Source: Methanothrix sp. (GTDB lineage: Archaea; Halobacteriota; Methanosarcinia; Methanotrichales; Methanotrichaceae). Taken from it: a DNA stretch of 40,630 nt. Below are positions 1 to 9,000 of the stretch, one piece after another. The stretch's first letter is position 1. Each line of letters starts with the position of its first letter. The notes beneath the pieces are model-generated. The model ran no database searches and had not been told where the DNA came from. It saw nothing but the letters and a program-made list of their open reading frames with translations. The translations under genes were made by a program, and so were the position numbers. Location: contig JAQTYS010000003.1 of assembly GCA_028688175.1 (NCBI GenBank), positions 1 to 40,630 of the forward strand, read 5' to 3'.

Positions 1-801
1 CTAGCAGTCTATACCATCACATGGCGGACGGATTTTATCCGGCACGGGATTTTCATGGAACTTTATGGTCTTCTCGGCTTCGAAGGTTCCTGTGAACATC
101 TCGTGGGCCTTGATATCCTTATAGAATATCTTGTGCCACTTGGCATCGGTGCCCCAGGTACCATTGAAGGAGTTCTTGGTCTCAAGGCCTATGAGATGAG
201 ACGGAACGTAGATGTCATTGCTGGCCGTCATGAGTCTCTCGACTTCTGCGGTATTTCTGCCGGCATCTTTGAGCTTCTTGATCAAGTTCTCTGGGCTGAC
301 ATTCCTCTTAGGCTGGTAAGGTGTTGTCGAGGCAAAGAACGCAGTTTCATCCTTTTCCATCTCGTTTACAGAGAACATCTCCTGGACATCAGCCCCTATG
401 CCGCCGTAGAATGCCTTAGAATGCAGATATTTGCCGCCGGTCAGAGGCGTCTCGCCTGCATAGGTCATCTTGGTGGTCTCGTAGAGGTTAAGGCCAGATT
501 CATTTCCTCCATTTACCGAGGTTACATTCCTCTTCAGCTTCTCAGCATCCTGGGAGTAAGCATGTTCGGAGTCTAGCTCCAGGTCGCCGTCTCCCGCCAT
601 GGTATTGTAGTACTCAAGAGCGATCTTCTTGTCGATTACCGATGTGCTGACATCGATAATTCCTGTTCCGGATACTTTTTGATCTTCACAGAACTGTTCA
701 TACTGCACTGGCGGTACCAGTGGTGGATTAGCTAGCACGATGCTGCAACCTCCCATAAGGGCAATTGCAAGCATGAATGCTACTACTATTACTCCCTTCA
801 T
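1..801 (-). CDS. Secreted or lipoprotein-like protein of unknown function
   Basis: The 266-residue product begins with a short positive N-terminus and a hydrophobic stretch (about residues 4-24), so it is exported. MGGC at residues 16-19 could be a lipobox, otherwise cleavage would fall after VLA at about residue 24. The mature part is hydrophilic, has several N-glycosylation sequons (for example NGT, NES) and ends in a Cys-containing tail (CDGIDC). No catalytic motif is visible. The stop codon lies on the first three bases of the window, so the gene is complete. I do not recognise the family; it looks like a lineage-specific archaeal surface protein. An AT-rich TATA-like tract lies upstream at about 889-907. 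Confidence 0.75.
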   Translation of the reverse strand: MKGVIVVAFMLAIALMGGCSIVLANPPLVPPVQYEQFCEDQKVSGTGIIDVSTSVIDKKIALEYYNTMAGDGDLELDSEHAYSQDAEKLKRNVTSVNGGNESGLNLYETTKMTYAGETPLTGGKYLHSKAFYGGIGADVQEMFSVNEMEKDETAFFASTTPYQPKRNVSPENLIKKLKDAGRNTAEVERLMTASNDIYVPSHLIGLETKNSFNGTWGTDAKWHKIFYKDIKAHEMFTGTFEAEKTIKFHENPVPDKIRPPCDGIDC

Positions 802-888
802 TTTTCTTTTCGCCCCCTTTTTTTTAAGCGATTAATTTAAGCTATTTCGCCAAATAAGCGAGATTTAGCTTTCTACCAATCTCTTACT

Positions 889-907
889 TTTATATTATAT
901 AAATTTA
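889..907. promoter_or_regulatory. AT-rich TATA-like tract between the divergent genes
   Basis: A nearly palindromic run of A and T (TATATTATATAAATTTA core) lies in the 247-base gap between the secreted protein (minus) and hef (plus). It is the strongest TATA-like element in the gap and could serve the minus-strand gene with a long leader. A second weaker one (TTAAATGATATAC, about 990-1002) is better placed for hef. Assignment is by composition only. Confidence 0.35.
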
Positions 908-1048
908 TCCTTCAAAACAACCAAGATTGGTGCGCTCACCTTCCGACACAGGAATAGTTCTCCAGCACTCGAGGGGTGATTAGTATAGGTTAAATGATAT
1001 ACTATGAATAATAAATGCATATCAATAGATCAATCTCTCTAGAAATCA

Positions 1049-3391
1049 ATGCAATCAAATACAACAAGTAGCAATGAATCTCTTATGTCCTCTTTCCTGG
1101 AGCATCCGCGTCTATTGCCGCAAACTGTGGAGAAGCGGCTCTTCCAGTTGGATTTGGCCGCCAACGCTCTCAAGTCTTCCTGTCTTGTTGTAGTGCCCAC
1201 GGGCCTTGGCAAGACCGTCATAGCTCTCATGGTGGTTCTGGCTCGAATGGATATGGGCCGGATTCTTTTTCTGGCTCCTACCAAGCCGCTGGTGGAGCAG
1301 CATGCGGCTTTCTTGCAGCGCGTGCTCAAAGACAAAGATCTGGTCAGCATGATGACCGGAGAGAGAGCGCCGGAAAAAAGGATTGAATCCTGGAGACAGA
1401 GCCAGATCGTAGTCTCCACACCACAGGTGATCGAAAACGACCTTCTCTCTCGAAGGATCGATCTTGAGGACGTCTCCCTGGTGATATTCGACGAGGCGCA
1501 TCGAGCAGTGGGGAATTACGCTTATGTATACATCGCCGATCGCTATCATCGCGAGGCGAAGAATCCTAGGGTACTGGGGATTACCGCCAGTCCTGGCAGC
1601 CAGAGCGAGAAGATCGCCGAGATCTGCAGCAACCTTCATATTGAGACGATCCAGACCCGCACGGAAAATGATCCAGATGTCGCTCCATTTGTTCACGAGC
1701 GGGAGATAGAATGGGTGAAGCTTATAGTTCCCAAAGAGCTTCTGCAGATCCGCACGGCCATAGAGGAGCTGCTCTCTCGCAGAATCGATGATCTGAACCT
1801 ACTGGGCGTCAGTTCCGTCAGAATAGATGCCAAGTCCTCCAAGAAAGAGCTTCTTGGGCTGCAGGCCGCCTTCATGTCCTCGGCCAAGAACAAGGCAAAT
1901 AAATCAACATTTGCGGCCATATCACTCATGGCCGAGATCCTCAAATTGCATCATGCCGTTGAGCTGGCGGAGACGCAGGGACCGGATGCACTGGCCAGAT
2001 ATTTTCAGCGGCTGGATGGGGAAGCCCTCTCGCGAAGCGGTTCCAAAGCATCCCGCAGAATAATGCAAGACCCGAGTTTCAGGCAGGTAGTAGAAACCCT
2101 GCATAACCTGAAAGTGGAGCATCCCAAGCCTGCCGCAGTGCTGAGAATACTGCAAGAGCAGATTGCTGAGAAGCCGCACTCTCGCATCATGGTCTTTACC
2201 AACTATCGAGATACTGCCACCTCTCTCCTGAAGTTCTTGAAAGAGGATAATGCCATTCGAGCTGTGCGATTCGTGGGTCAGTCCAGCCGCGAGAATGATG
2301 AAGGGCTCAGCCAGAAGAAACAGGCAGATATTCTGCAGAAATTTCGGGCCGGTGATTTCAATGTCCTCATTGCTACATCGGTAGGCGAGGAGGGTATCGA
2401 CATTCCTGCTACCGATCTGGTCATCTTTTATGAGCCGGTTCCGTCCGAGATTCGCAGCATTCAGCGCAAGGGCAGGACCGGCAGGGCAAGGGCCGGCAGA
2501 GTAGTAGTATTAATGGCCAAGGGCACGCGCGATGAGGCTTATTACTGGATATCGGATCGCAAAGAAAAGACCATGAACCGGCAGATACGCGATCTGAGCG
2601 GTCCCGGCCAGGAATCGATTTTAAAGGAGAAAGATCCCAAAGAGCCCTTCCCCCGGCAGCTCCAGATAACTGAGGCGGTGGCCGGGCATACGGAGGCAGA
2701 CGAAAAGGATCTGCAAATTGAGATAGGAGAAGATGAGGAGAGCCCTGGAAAAATACTCGCCAAAGTCTTTGTGGACTTCCGGGAGAGAGAGATGGCAAAG
2801 CTTCTGGAGGCCCAGGGCATCGAGGTCACCGTCAAGAATCTGGATGTGGGAGACTATGTTATCAGTGATAAGGTGGCCATCGAACGCAAAACTGCCCAGG
2901 ATTTTGTATCCTCGATTATCGATCCACAAAGAAATTTATTTCGCCAGATGGCGGATCTGGCCAGGACTTATGATCGGCCTGTCTTGATTTTAGAGGGCAG
3001 GGATCTTTACACTTCGCAGATGAATGTCGCATCTATCCGCGGAGCTATGATCTCTGTGGCGGTGGACTACGGGGTCCCCATTATTCCCACGGAAGACCGG
3101 GATGAAACTGCCTCGGTTATTGCCCTGTTGGCTCGTAGAGAGATGCGAGAGGGTCGTGAGCCAAAGGTGCATGGTCACAAGACTGCCAGGACGCTTAAAG
3201 AGCAGCAGGAGTATTTGGTATCGGCCATTTCCAGTGTTGGGCCTACGGTCGCCAGGAATCTGCTCAAGCACTTCGGGTCTGTTGAGAAGATCATGACCGC
3301 TTCATCTGAGCAGCTACAAGAGGTAGAACTGGTGGGTCCGAAGATTGCCCAGCGCATTCGCGAGCTGGTAGGCGGGGAGTATAAAGGGTGA
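1049..3391 (+). CDS. hef: Hef: DEAH helicase fused to XPF/ERCC4-type nuclease
   Basis: Archaeal Hef acts on stalled replication forks and branched DNA, with an SF2 helicase at the N-terminus and an XPF-family endonuclease at the C-terminus. In this 780-residue protein Walker A is PTGLGKT (residues 50-56) and the Walker B box is DEAH (148-151). A conserved helicase C domain follows, with a QRKGRTGRA motif VI. The nuclease signature GDxnERK is intact: D602 and ERK 612-614. Two helix-hairpin-helix repeats (about 730-775) end the protein. Length and order match euryarchaeal Hef. The ATG chosen has no clear Shine-Dalgarno sequence, and Met13 (position 1085) is an alternative start that keeps all domains. 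The function call is secure from the motifs. Confidence 0.95.
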   Translation: MQSNTTSSNESLMSSFLEHPRLLPQTVEKRLFQLDLAANALKSSCLVVVPTGLGKTVIALMVVLARMDMGRILFLAPTKPLVEQHAAFLQRVLKDKDLVSMMTGERAPEKRIESWRQSQIVVSTPQVIENDLLSRRIDLEDVSLVIFDEAHRAVGNYAYVYIADRYHREAKNPRVLGITASPGSQSEKIAEICSNLHIETIQTRTENDPDVAPFVHEREIEWVKLIVPKELLQIRTAIEELLSRRIDDLNLLGVSSVRIDAKSSKKELLGLQAAFMSSAKNKANKSTFAAISLMAEILKLHHAVELAETQGPDALARYFQRLDGEALSRSGSKASRRIMQDPSFRQVVETLHNLKVEHPKPAAVLRILQEQIAEKPHSRIMVFTNYRDTATSLLKFLKEDNAIRAVRFVGQSSRENDEGLSQKKQADILQKFRAGDFNVLIATSVGEEGIDIPATDLVIFYEPVPSEIRSIQRKGRTGRARAGRVVVLMAKGTRDEAYYWISDRKEKTMNRQIRDLSGPGQESILKEKDPKEPFPRQLQITEAVAGHTEADEKDLQIEIGEDEESPGKILAKVFVDFREREMAKLLEAQGIEVTVKNLDVGDYVISDKVAIERKTAQDFVSSIIDPQRNLFRQMADLARTYDRPVLILEGRDLYTSQMNVASIRGAMISVAVDYGVPIIPTEDRDETASVIALLARREMREGREPKVHGHKTARTLKEQQEYLVSAISSVGPTVARNLLKHFGSVEKIMTASSEQLQEVELVGPKIAQRIRELVGGEYKG

Positions 3392-3403
3392 CTTCCTCCC
3401 CTG

Positions 3404-3513
3404 CCCCTGAAGATCCTGATGGAACCGATCTTGGATAGAGTCAGTTTTGAACCATCGAGCTTGAATCCAACTTGCGGATAGGTGAACGACTTATACCAGC
3501 CTGCGAAGAACAT
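3404..3513 (-). pseudogene. Remnant of an IS200/IS605-type tnpB
   Basis: The minus strand encodes about 36 residues, starting at 3513, that read like the N-terminal part of a TnpB protein (SFTYPQVGFKLDGSKLTLSK, then IGSIRIFRGRG). The rest of TnpB is absent: the frame runs into GC-rich sequence and then the 3' end of hef. GC-rich hairpin-forming sequence (CCCCTGAAGGGG, 3594-3605) lies on the upstream side, as expected of terminal hairpins of such elements. I infer a heavily deleted, tnpB-only insertion element between hef and the tRNA. No tnpA or complete tnpB is present. Confidence 0.55.
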
Positions 3514-3635
3514 CTTGAAGTTATTTATGGAACCCTAACTAGATATCTATTTCGCTTCAAGTTCAATAGCAGTAGGTACGGCATTCATCCCACCCCCTGA
3601 AGGGGACGGGTCTCTGCCTGCATTTCTATAAAGCG

Positions 3636-3643
3636 AAAAAAAA
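3636..3643 (-). terminator. Oligo-T terminator for the tRNA transcript
   Basis: A run of eight A on the plus strand gives eight T in the minus-strand transcript, about 30 bases beyond the 3' end of the initiator tRNA. Archaeal RNA polymerase terminates at such T tracts. Confidence 0.5.
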
Positions 3644-3672
3644 TTGTGCGTTTAATTATTATGTTAGAACTA

Positions 3673-3747
3673 TAGCGGGGAGTAGATTTGAACTACTGAT
3701 CTACGGGTTATGAGCCCGTCGGGATATCCTGACTACCCTACCCCGCT
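3673..3747 (-). tRNA. Initiator tRNA-Met (anticodon CAT)
   Basis: The minus strand folds as a complete 75-base tRNA. The acceptor stem is AGCGGGG/CCCCGCT with discriminator A, the anticodon stem-loop is ACGGG-CTCATAA-CCCGT and the T-arm is AGTAG-TTCAAAT-CTACT. The first pair A1-U72 and the three consecutive G-C pairs next to the anticodon loop are hallmarks of an archaeal initiator rather than an elongator. CCA is not encoded. No intron is present. Confidence 0.95.
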
Positions 3748-3780
3748 GCATTTGGGATATACTCAATGACTTTACCTTAG

Positions 3781-3788
3781 CTTATAAA
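3781..3788 (-). promoter_or_regulatory. TATA box of the initiator tRNA gene
   Basis: The minus strand reads TTTATAAG about 34-41 bases upstream of the mature tRNA 5' end, the spacing expected for an archaeal TATA box with a few bases of 5' leader. Confidence 0.6.
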
Positions 3789-4028
3789 GCTTGCGTACAA
3801 AATGGCACTGTTCTGGTGAGGCGAAGAGAAAGGACTATGCATATACCTTCCCATAATAGGTTCATCCTATGCTAAAAATCATCACCTTACGCCATGATCT
3901 TGGCGAACGCGCAATTATTCTTTCCGCGCCGTTGGCTGAAGCCTAGCGCTCGGGTTTTCGGGGTATTCTTGGGGCAGGTCGCAAGGAGTCGTTTACTTAA
4001 TGTATCTGAACGTGTTAGTGTCATTCTT

Positions 4029-4661
4029 GTGTTGCTCCTGGGCGCAGATGAAGCTGGAAAAGGTCCCGTCATCGGCTCCATGTTCGTGGCCGGCCTGGTG
4101 ATCGAGGAGGAGAAGCTCTTCGACTTGGCCGGATTTGGAGTCAAGGACTCCAAGCTTCTCACACCGGCCAAAAGAGAGATTCTGGCCAGAAAGATCAATG
4201 GGATTGCCACCGATCAATATATCCTGGAGGTGAAGGCCCAGGTCATCGATGAGCTTCGACTTGTTATGACCATGAACGAGATCATGGTGAGAAGCTTCTC
4301 CACAGTGGTGGCAAAGCTGCAAGCCGACCGGGCGATCCTCGATGCTGCCGATGTGAATGCTCAAAGGTTTGCAGATCGCGTGAAGGCCATGAGTAAGACC
4401 ACCATGGACCTTATGGCCGAGCACAAAGCCGATCAGCGTCACCACATCGTATCAGCGGCTTCCATCCTGGCCAAAGTGCGAAGAGATGCATCAATGCGAG
4501 AGCTGGAAGAGACCATGCACTGCAAGATTGGCAGCGGATATCCCCATGATCAGGATACAATAAATTTCTTGACGCAATGGGTAAAGGAAAACCGGCAGCT
4601 TCCGCCATGCGCCAGGCATAGCTGGGCGACGGCGCAGCGTATAAAAGCTAGTTTTATATAG
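4029..4661 (+). CDS. rnhB: Ribonuclease HII
   Basis: RNase HII cleaves the RNA strand of RNA-DNA hybrids and single ribonucleotides in DNA. The signature GADEAGKGPVIG lies directly after the chosen start and supplies the first Asp and Glu of the DEDD site. The third acidic residue is in AILDAADVN, and the last follows the HIVSAASILAKVRRD region. The frame stays open back to an ATG at 3894, but that would add 45 residues with no family counterpart, so I chose the GTG at 4029 (TTG at 4032 is equally possible), giving 210 residues as is usual for archaeal RNase HII. No strong ribosome binding site is seen. The aminotransferase gene begins 39 bases downstream on the same strand. Confidence 0.92.
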   Translation: MLLLGADEAGKGPVIGSMFVAGLVIEEEKLFDLAGFGVKDSKLLTPAKREILARKINGIATDQYILEVKAQVIDELRLVMTMNEIMVRSFSTVVAKLQADRAILDAADVNAQRFADRVKAMSKTTMDLMAEHKADQRHHIVSAASILAKVRRDASMRELEETMHCKIGSGYPHDQDTINFLTQWVKENRQLPPCARHSWATAQRIKASFI

Positions 4662-4700
4662 GCCGCCCGAAACTAAGAAGCGCAAAGAAGAAGGGATCTC

Positions 4701-5846
4701 ATGGATATAGAGGACACATTGCTCATGATTCCAGGGCCTGTCAAGGTCGCGCCTCGCGTTCTGCGCGCCCTGTCTAAGCCCATGATCAGCCACCGAAGCG
4801 GTGACTTCAGTACAATTTACAGCGACTGCTGCGGACTGCTCAAGCAGTTCTTCGAGACCAAGAACGAGATAGTAGTAATGACGGGCAGCGGCACGGTGGG
4901 AATGGATGCTGCGGTTGCCGGCCTCATCGGCCATGATGATAAGATTGTAACCATATCCAACGGCAAGTTCGGCGAGCGGTTCACCGAGATTGGCGAAAGA
5001 TATGGCAAAGCTATTCCCGTGAAGTTCGAATGGGGCACTCCATTCGACCTTGACAGGGTAGCAGCTGCACTGGAGGAAGGTGCTAAGGCCGTGGCCATGG
5101 TTCACAATGAGACCTCCGTGGGCCTCACCAATCCTGCCAAAGAGGTAGGCAAGCTGGCCAAAAAGCATGATGCGGTCTTTATCGTAGACGGCATATCCTC
5201 AATTGGCGGCAATGAGTTTCTAACCGACGAGTGGGGCATAGACATTGCTATCACCGGCTCGCAGAAGGCTCTGGCCGTGCCTCCGGGCTTGGCCGTGGTT
5301 TCCACCTCCCCGAGGGCAGAGGAGCGTCTCTTGCCCAAGAGCCGCAGCTACTACTCCGATCTGAAGGCCCATCTGAAGAGCGTGCGAAAGAGCCAGCCTC
5401 AAACGCCCTTTACGCCGGCGGTGTCGCTCTTCTTCGCCATGCAAGAGTCCCTGCACATGGCTGCCGAGGAGGGCTTTGCCGCTCGCCGGGCAAAAACGGC
5501 CAAGCAGGCAGAGTCGGTTCGCTTCGCAGCTAAGGCGCTGGGCATCGAGCTGTACCCAAAGGTCAATGAGCACACCCACTACTCCAATACCGTCACCGCC
5601 ATGAAGATGCCGGCAGGCGTCACAGACGACAAGCTGCGCGGCGGCATGAAGAAGCGGGGCGTAATCGTATCCGGCGGGCAGGACGCCGTCAAGGGCAAGA
5701 TCTTTCGCATCGGCACCATGGGCATGTGCTCCTCCGGCGACATTTTGCGAACCATCCAGACTTTGGAGTTGATCCTGGCCAAAGAGGGCAAGATCGCCTC
5801 ATGCGGCGCTGGAGTAGAAGCGGCGGCCAAGGTGCTGGAAAGCTGA
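4701..5846 (+). CDS. Class V (PLP) aminotransferase, serine-pyruvate/phosphoserine type
   Basis: A 381-residue fold-type I class V aminotransferase. The PLP-binding lysine is K189 in GSQKALAVPPG, preceded by the VDGISSIGG segment carrying the PLP-pyridine Asp. The N-terminus MIPGPVKVAPRVL is typical of the alanine-glyoxylate/serine-pyruvate group. Methanogens use close relatives as broad-specificity aminotransferases for alanine, aspartate and phosphoserine, and the phosphoserine reaction supplies serine and the cysteine precursor. Substrate cannot be read from the sequence. A purine-rich ribosome binding site (AAGAAGGGA) precedes the ATG. Confidence 0.88.
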   Translation: MDIEDTLLMIPGPVKVAPRVLRALSKPMISHRSGDFSTIYSDCCGLLKQFFETKNEIVVMTGSGTVGMDAAVAGLIGHDDKIVTISNGKFGERFTEIGERYGKAIPVKFEWGTPFDLDRVAAALEEGAKAVAMVHNETSVGLTNPAKEVGKLAKKHDAVFIVDGISSIGGNEFLTDEWGIDIAITGSQKALAVPPGLAVVSTSPRAEERLLPKSRSYYSDLKAHLKSVRKSQPQTPFTPAVSLFFAMQESLHMAAEEGFAARRAKTAKQAESVRFAAKALGIELYPKVNEHTHYSNTVTAMKMPAGVTDDKLRGGMKKRGVIVSGGQDAVKGKIFRIGTMGMCSSGDILRTIQTLELILAKEGKIASCGAGVEAAAKVLES

Positions 5847-5872
5847 TAAACCGATAAATTCCATTCAATTCA

Positions 5873-5884
5873 TTTTTCTTTTTT
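5873..5884 (+). terminator. T-rich terminator after the aminotransferase gene
   Basis: Two T runs (TTTTTC then TTTTTT) lie 27 bases after the stop codon and before the promoter of the next operon. Confidence 0.45.
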
Positions 5885-5978
5885 GGCCAAAGAACTGGGC
5901 GTTTCCCACAAGAGATTAACAATTTAATAAATTGCAGATATACGCATTTAAAATAACGATCTCTAGAGCCAAAAAGGC

Positions 5979-5986
5979 TTTATAAG
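5979..5986 (+). promoter_or_regulatory. TATA box of the surface-protein/tubulin-like operon
   Basis: TTTATAAG, preceded by a purine-rich BRE-like stretch (CCAAAAAGG), sits about 55 bases before the TTG start at 6038. This leaves a leader that carries the GGGGGT ribosome binding site at 6024-6029. Confidence 0.55.
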
Positions 5987-6037
5987 TAGGTATGCATGCG
6001 ATAGTATATATTCTGGATTTCATGGGGGTCAAAACAG

Positions 6038-9000
6038 TTGAAGAGATCAAAGGCAGAAATGTGCATTATAGCATCAAATGCATCAAATAATGTAAAAATA
6101 GGAAGATCCAATCACATACAATTACTATTAATTGTCAGCATAATTTCTGCTTTATCCCTTGTGACGCCCTGTACAGCCCAGAGCGGCTATGAAATCAGAA
6201 ATGCTGCGGTCACTCCGGAATATGGCTATGAGGATTTCACCTACACAGCTCAGATATGGATGAGCGAAGAGGCAGCAAGACAAGTAGGTTTGATTGCGGT
6301 CACAAAGTTCAGCATGAAATTGAATATCTACGACCAAAGCCAGTTGGTTTTCTCAGAGTCATCTCCCAGTCAAACGGGCATGAGCCAGACCTCATTTTCC
6401 TTCGGGCCCTACAGCTTCAAGGATCGGTTTGCCATTGCCAGAACCAGCAATGCCACCTTTGAATTCATCTTTTATGCAGGTGGTCAGCAGGTCGCCAAGA
6501 CGGCCAGAATAAAAGGCCCCATCGTCCAGCCGCCCACATTAACCGGCACTCCCAGCTTTGAGAAGAAGCCCTATTTCTTCCAGGGAATTTCCGTCTCTGC
6601 GGGATTCAAAGACCTGGAAGGGCTAAATCCCAAGCCCACATGTCATCTGGAGATCACGGGCCCCTTGGGTACGGCAGATTCGAGAAGCTGGACCACCGCC
6701 GATGTTTCTTGCCAGTCCTCGGGAAAGAGCACATACTCCTGCAGCGTCGCTGAGGACCTATCCAGTTACAGGACTGGAGGAGAATTCACTTTCAATCTGG
6801 TCTACAACAATCTCAAAGTCGACCCCTTAATCTACGGACCCTATAACATTTCTCTCCAGCCTTATAATCCCGCTCTGGAAAAAGTTACCATTCCTAGGCT
6901 GCTGGATTATACCAACTTCACCATTCAGGCTTACGTCAAAGACGCCGGGGCCAAGATGATAGGCGGCATCCCGGACGCAAGTGTGGCCAAGCTGATAATC
7001 AGCCATCCCCAAAAAGGAGAGATGGCTTATGAGTCATCTGAGCCGAAGATGCAGGGTAGCAGCCTGGTCTACGAATGGACCAATGATAATGTTCCGCCCC
7101 TCTTCAACCGCAGCGATGTGCAGCTGGCAAAGAATGCACCCTTCCAGGCCAAAGTGGTGTATAGGAACGAAAACTGGGATTATCAGGCCGAGAAGGCCAA
7201 TATCAGCTTCAGGGTAGTTGAAGAGATTCCCAAACTGGACATCCAATATCCTACAACCGTTTACGTGCGGGCCGGCGAGAGCACCACTCAGGATATAATT
7301 GCCACAGTTACCTTCTCCAAGGGCTCTGGAGACATGAATTTCATGCTGTCAGGCCCGGATCAGGACCTGAATTTAACGGAAAAGGGAATGTCTCTGGGAG
7401 GAAACCGTTATCAATACAAGTGGCAGGTCGCCTTCGATGACCGTCATATCAATAACAACTACACACTTGCATTATCCTTTGTACACCCTATGCTCGAAGG
7501 CGGAAGGTATGCCTTTGAGGACAAAACCATTAGAGTCTCACCGCTTTCAGTGAAGTTTACCCAGGCAGAGGTATCCCCAACCACAGGTCTATGGAACGAT
7601 AGCTACACATATTCTCTGAAGATCGATACCACTATCGTGCCTCTCGAGGTCCGCCTGCAGACCTATGATCCCTGTAGCAGCGAGTGGACGGATAAGGGCG
7701 CCCAGAAGGCAACCATTCAGTCATCCTGGCTGAACTGGACACTTCAGCCCTTCAGCTACGAATGCACAGAGATGCAACAGCTGGGTGCTAAGTTCCGTTT
7801 CAAGGCCAGCTTTGCCGGGAAAGATTATTTATCAAAGCCCTACCAGGGCCCGAACTTCAAAGGAGGCAATCCCGTCCTCATCTCGCTGGACAGCGACCCG
7901 GTGGTCTATGTCTCAGAGGGCAGTGATTCTTTCAGCAGCATTGCGGCTGTTGTGGAATACGGGGCAGGCCAGGGCCAGGCCGTCCTCCGCCTGCCGGAAA
8001 AGAGCATCGATGAAGCCAGCAAGGGCATAGCTGTGGGTGGCAACCGATACAGGTACGAATGGAGCCTGCCCTTCGATGAGGCTGATGTCGGCAAGAGCTT
8101 CAACTACACTATCACCTATAAGCATCCCAGCCTCGATGCCGATTTGCAACTCGCAGAAGAGACGATTGCCGTCAGATCGCTATCAATTGAATTTGGGAAA
8201 GCCAGCGTATCTCCAACAAGAGGCAAGTGGAATGATACATTTGTCTATTCTGTGACCGTAAGCTCCAGCATGGATGCAGCCGTCAAGCTGGAGGTTTTCA
8301 ACCCCTGCACTCATACCTGGGTTCAGAGAGCAACCGGCAGGGTCAAAGCTGGCGAAAGCGTGCTTGATATGCGAGCGCAGCCGCTCAGAGCCAAGTGCGC
8401 TGATTCTGAGAGTAAGGCAGCTAGTTTCCGCTATACAGCCAGCTATGCCGGCCAGACATCTGAGTCTGAAGTCAATTTTGGCCCGACCATCAACGGAGGC
8501 CAGCCCAAGCTGATATCATTTGAGATCGATGAGCCTGTGTTGTATGTGACAAAAGACAACCCTGCTTACCAGTCGGTCAAGGCTGTAGTGGATTTCCCGG
8601 GAGAAAAGGATGCGATGCAGCTTACCATAACGGGCCTGAACAAGGCTCCAATTACGGGGGAGATGAATAGCGTCTACTTGGGTGCAACTCAGTATTTATA
8701 TACCTGGACTAAGGAGTTCGGGCTCGCTGATGTCGGCAACTACACAATCAGCATTAAAAACACCAATCCAAGCGCCGCCGGCGGCATGGTTGCATCCGCA
8801 GGGACTATGATGGTAGCCGACCAAGTAGCCAGCTCCGAATTGGAGCCGAAGGCCATAGGAGATGTAAAATTCCTGCCCGTTCTGTTCGTCTCTTCTGAGA
8901 AGGGAGCCAGCCAGACGTTCAGTGCTGAGGTCTACTCTCCGGGTGGCAAGGGAACTATGACCCTGGATCTTACCGGTGTGGATAAAAACAAAGAGTTAGA

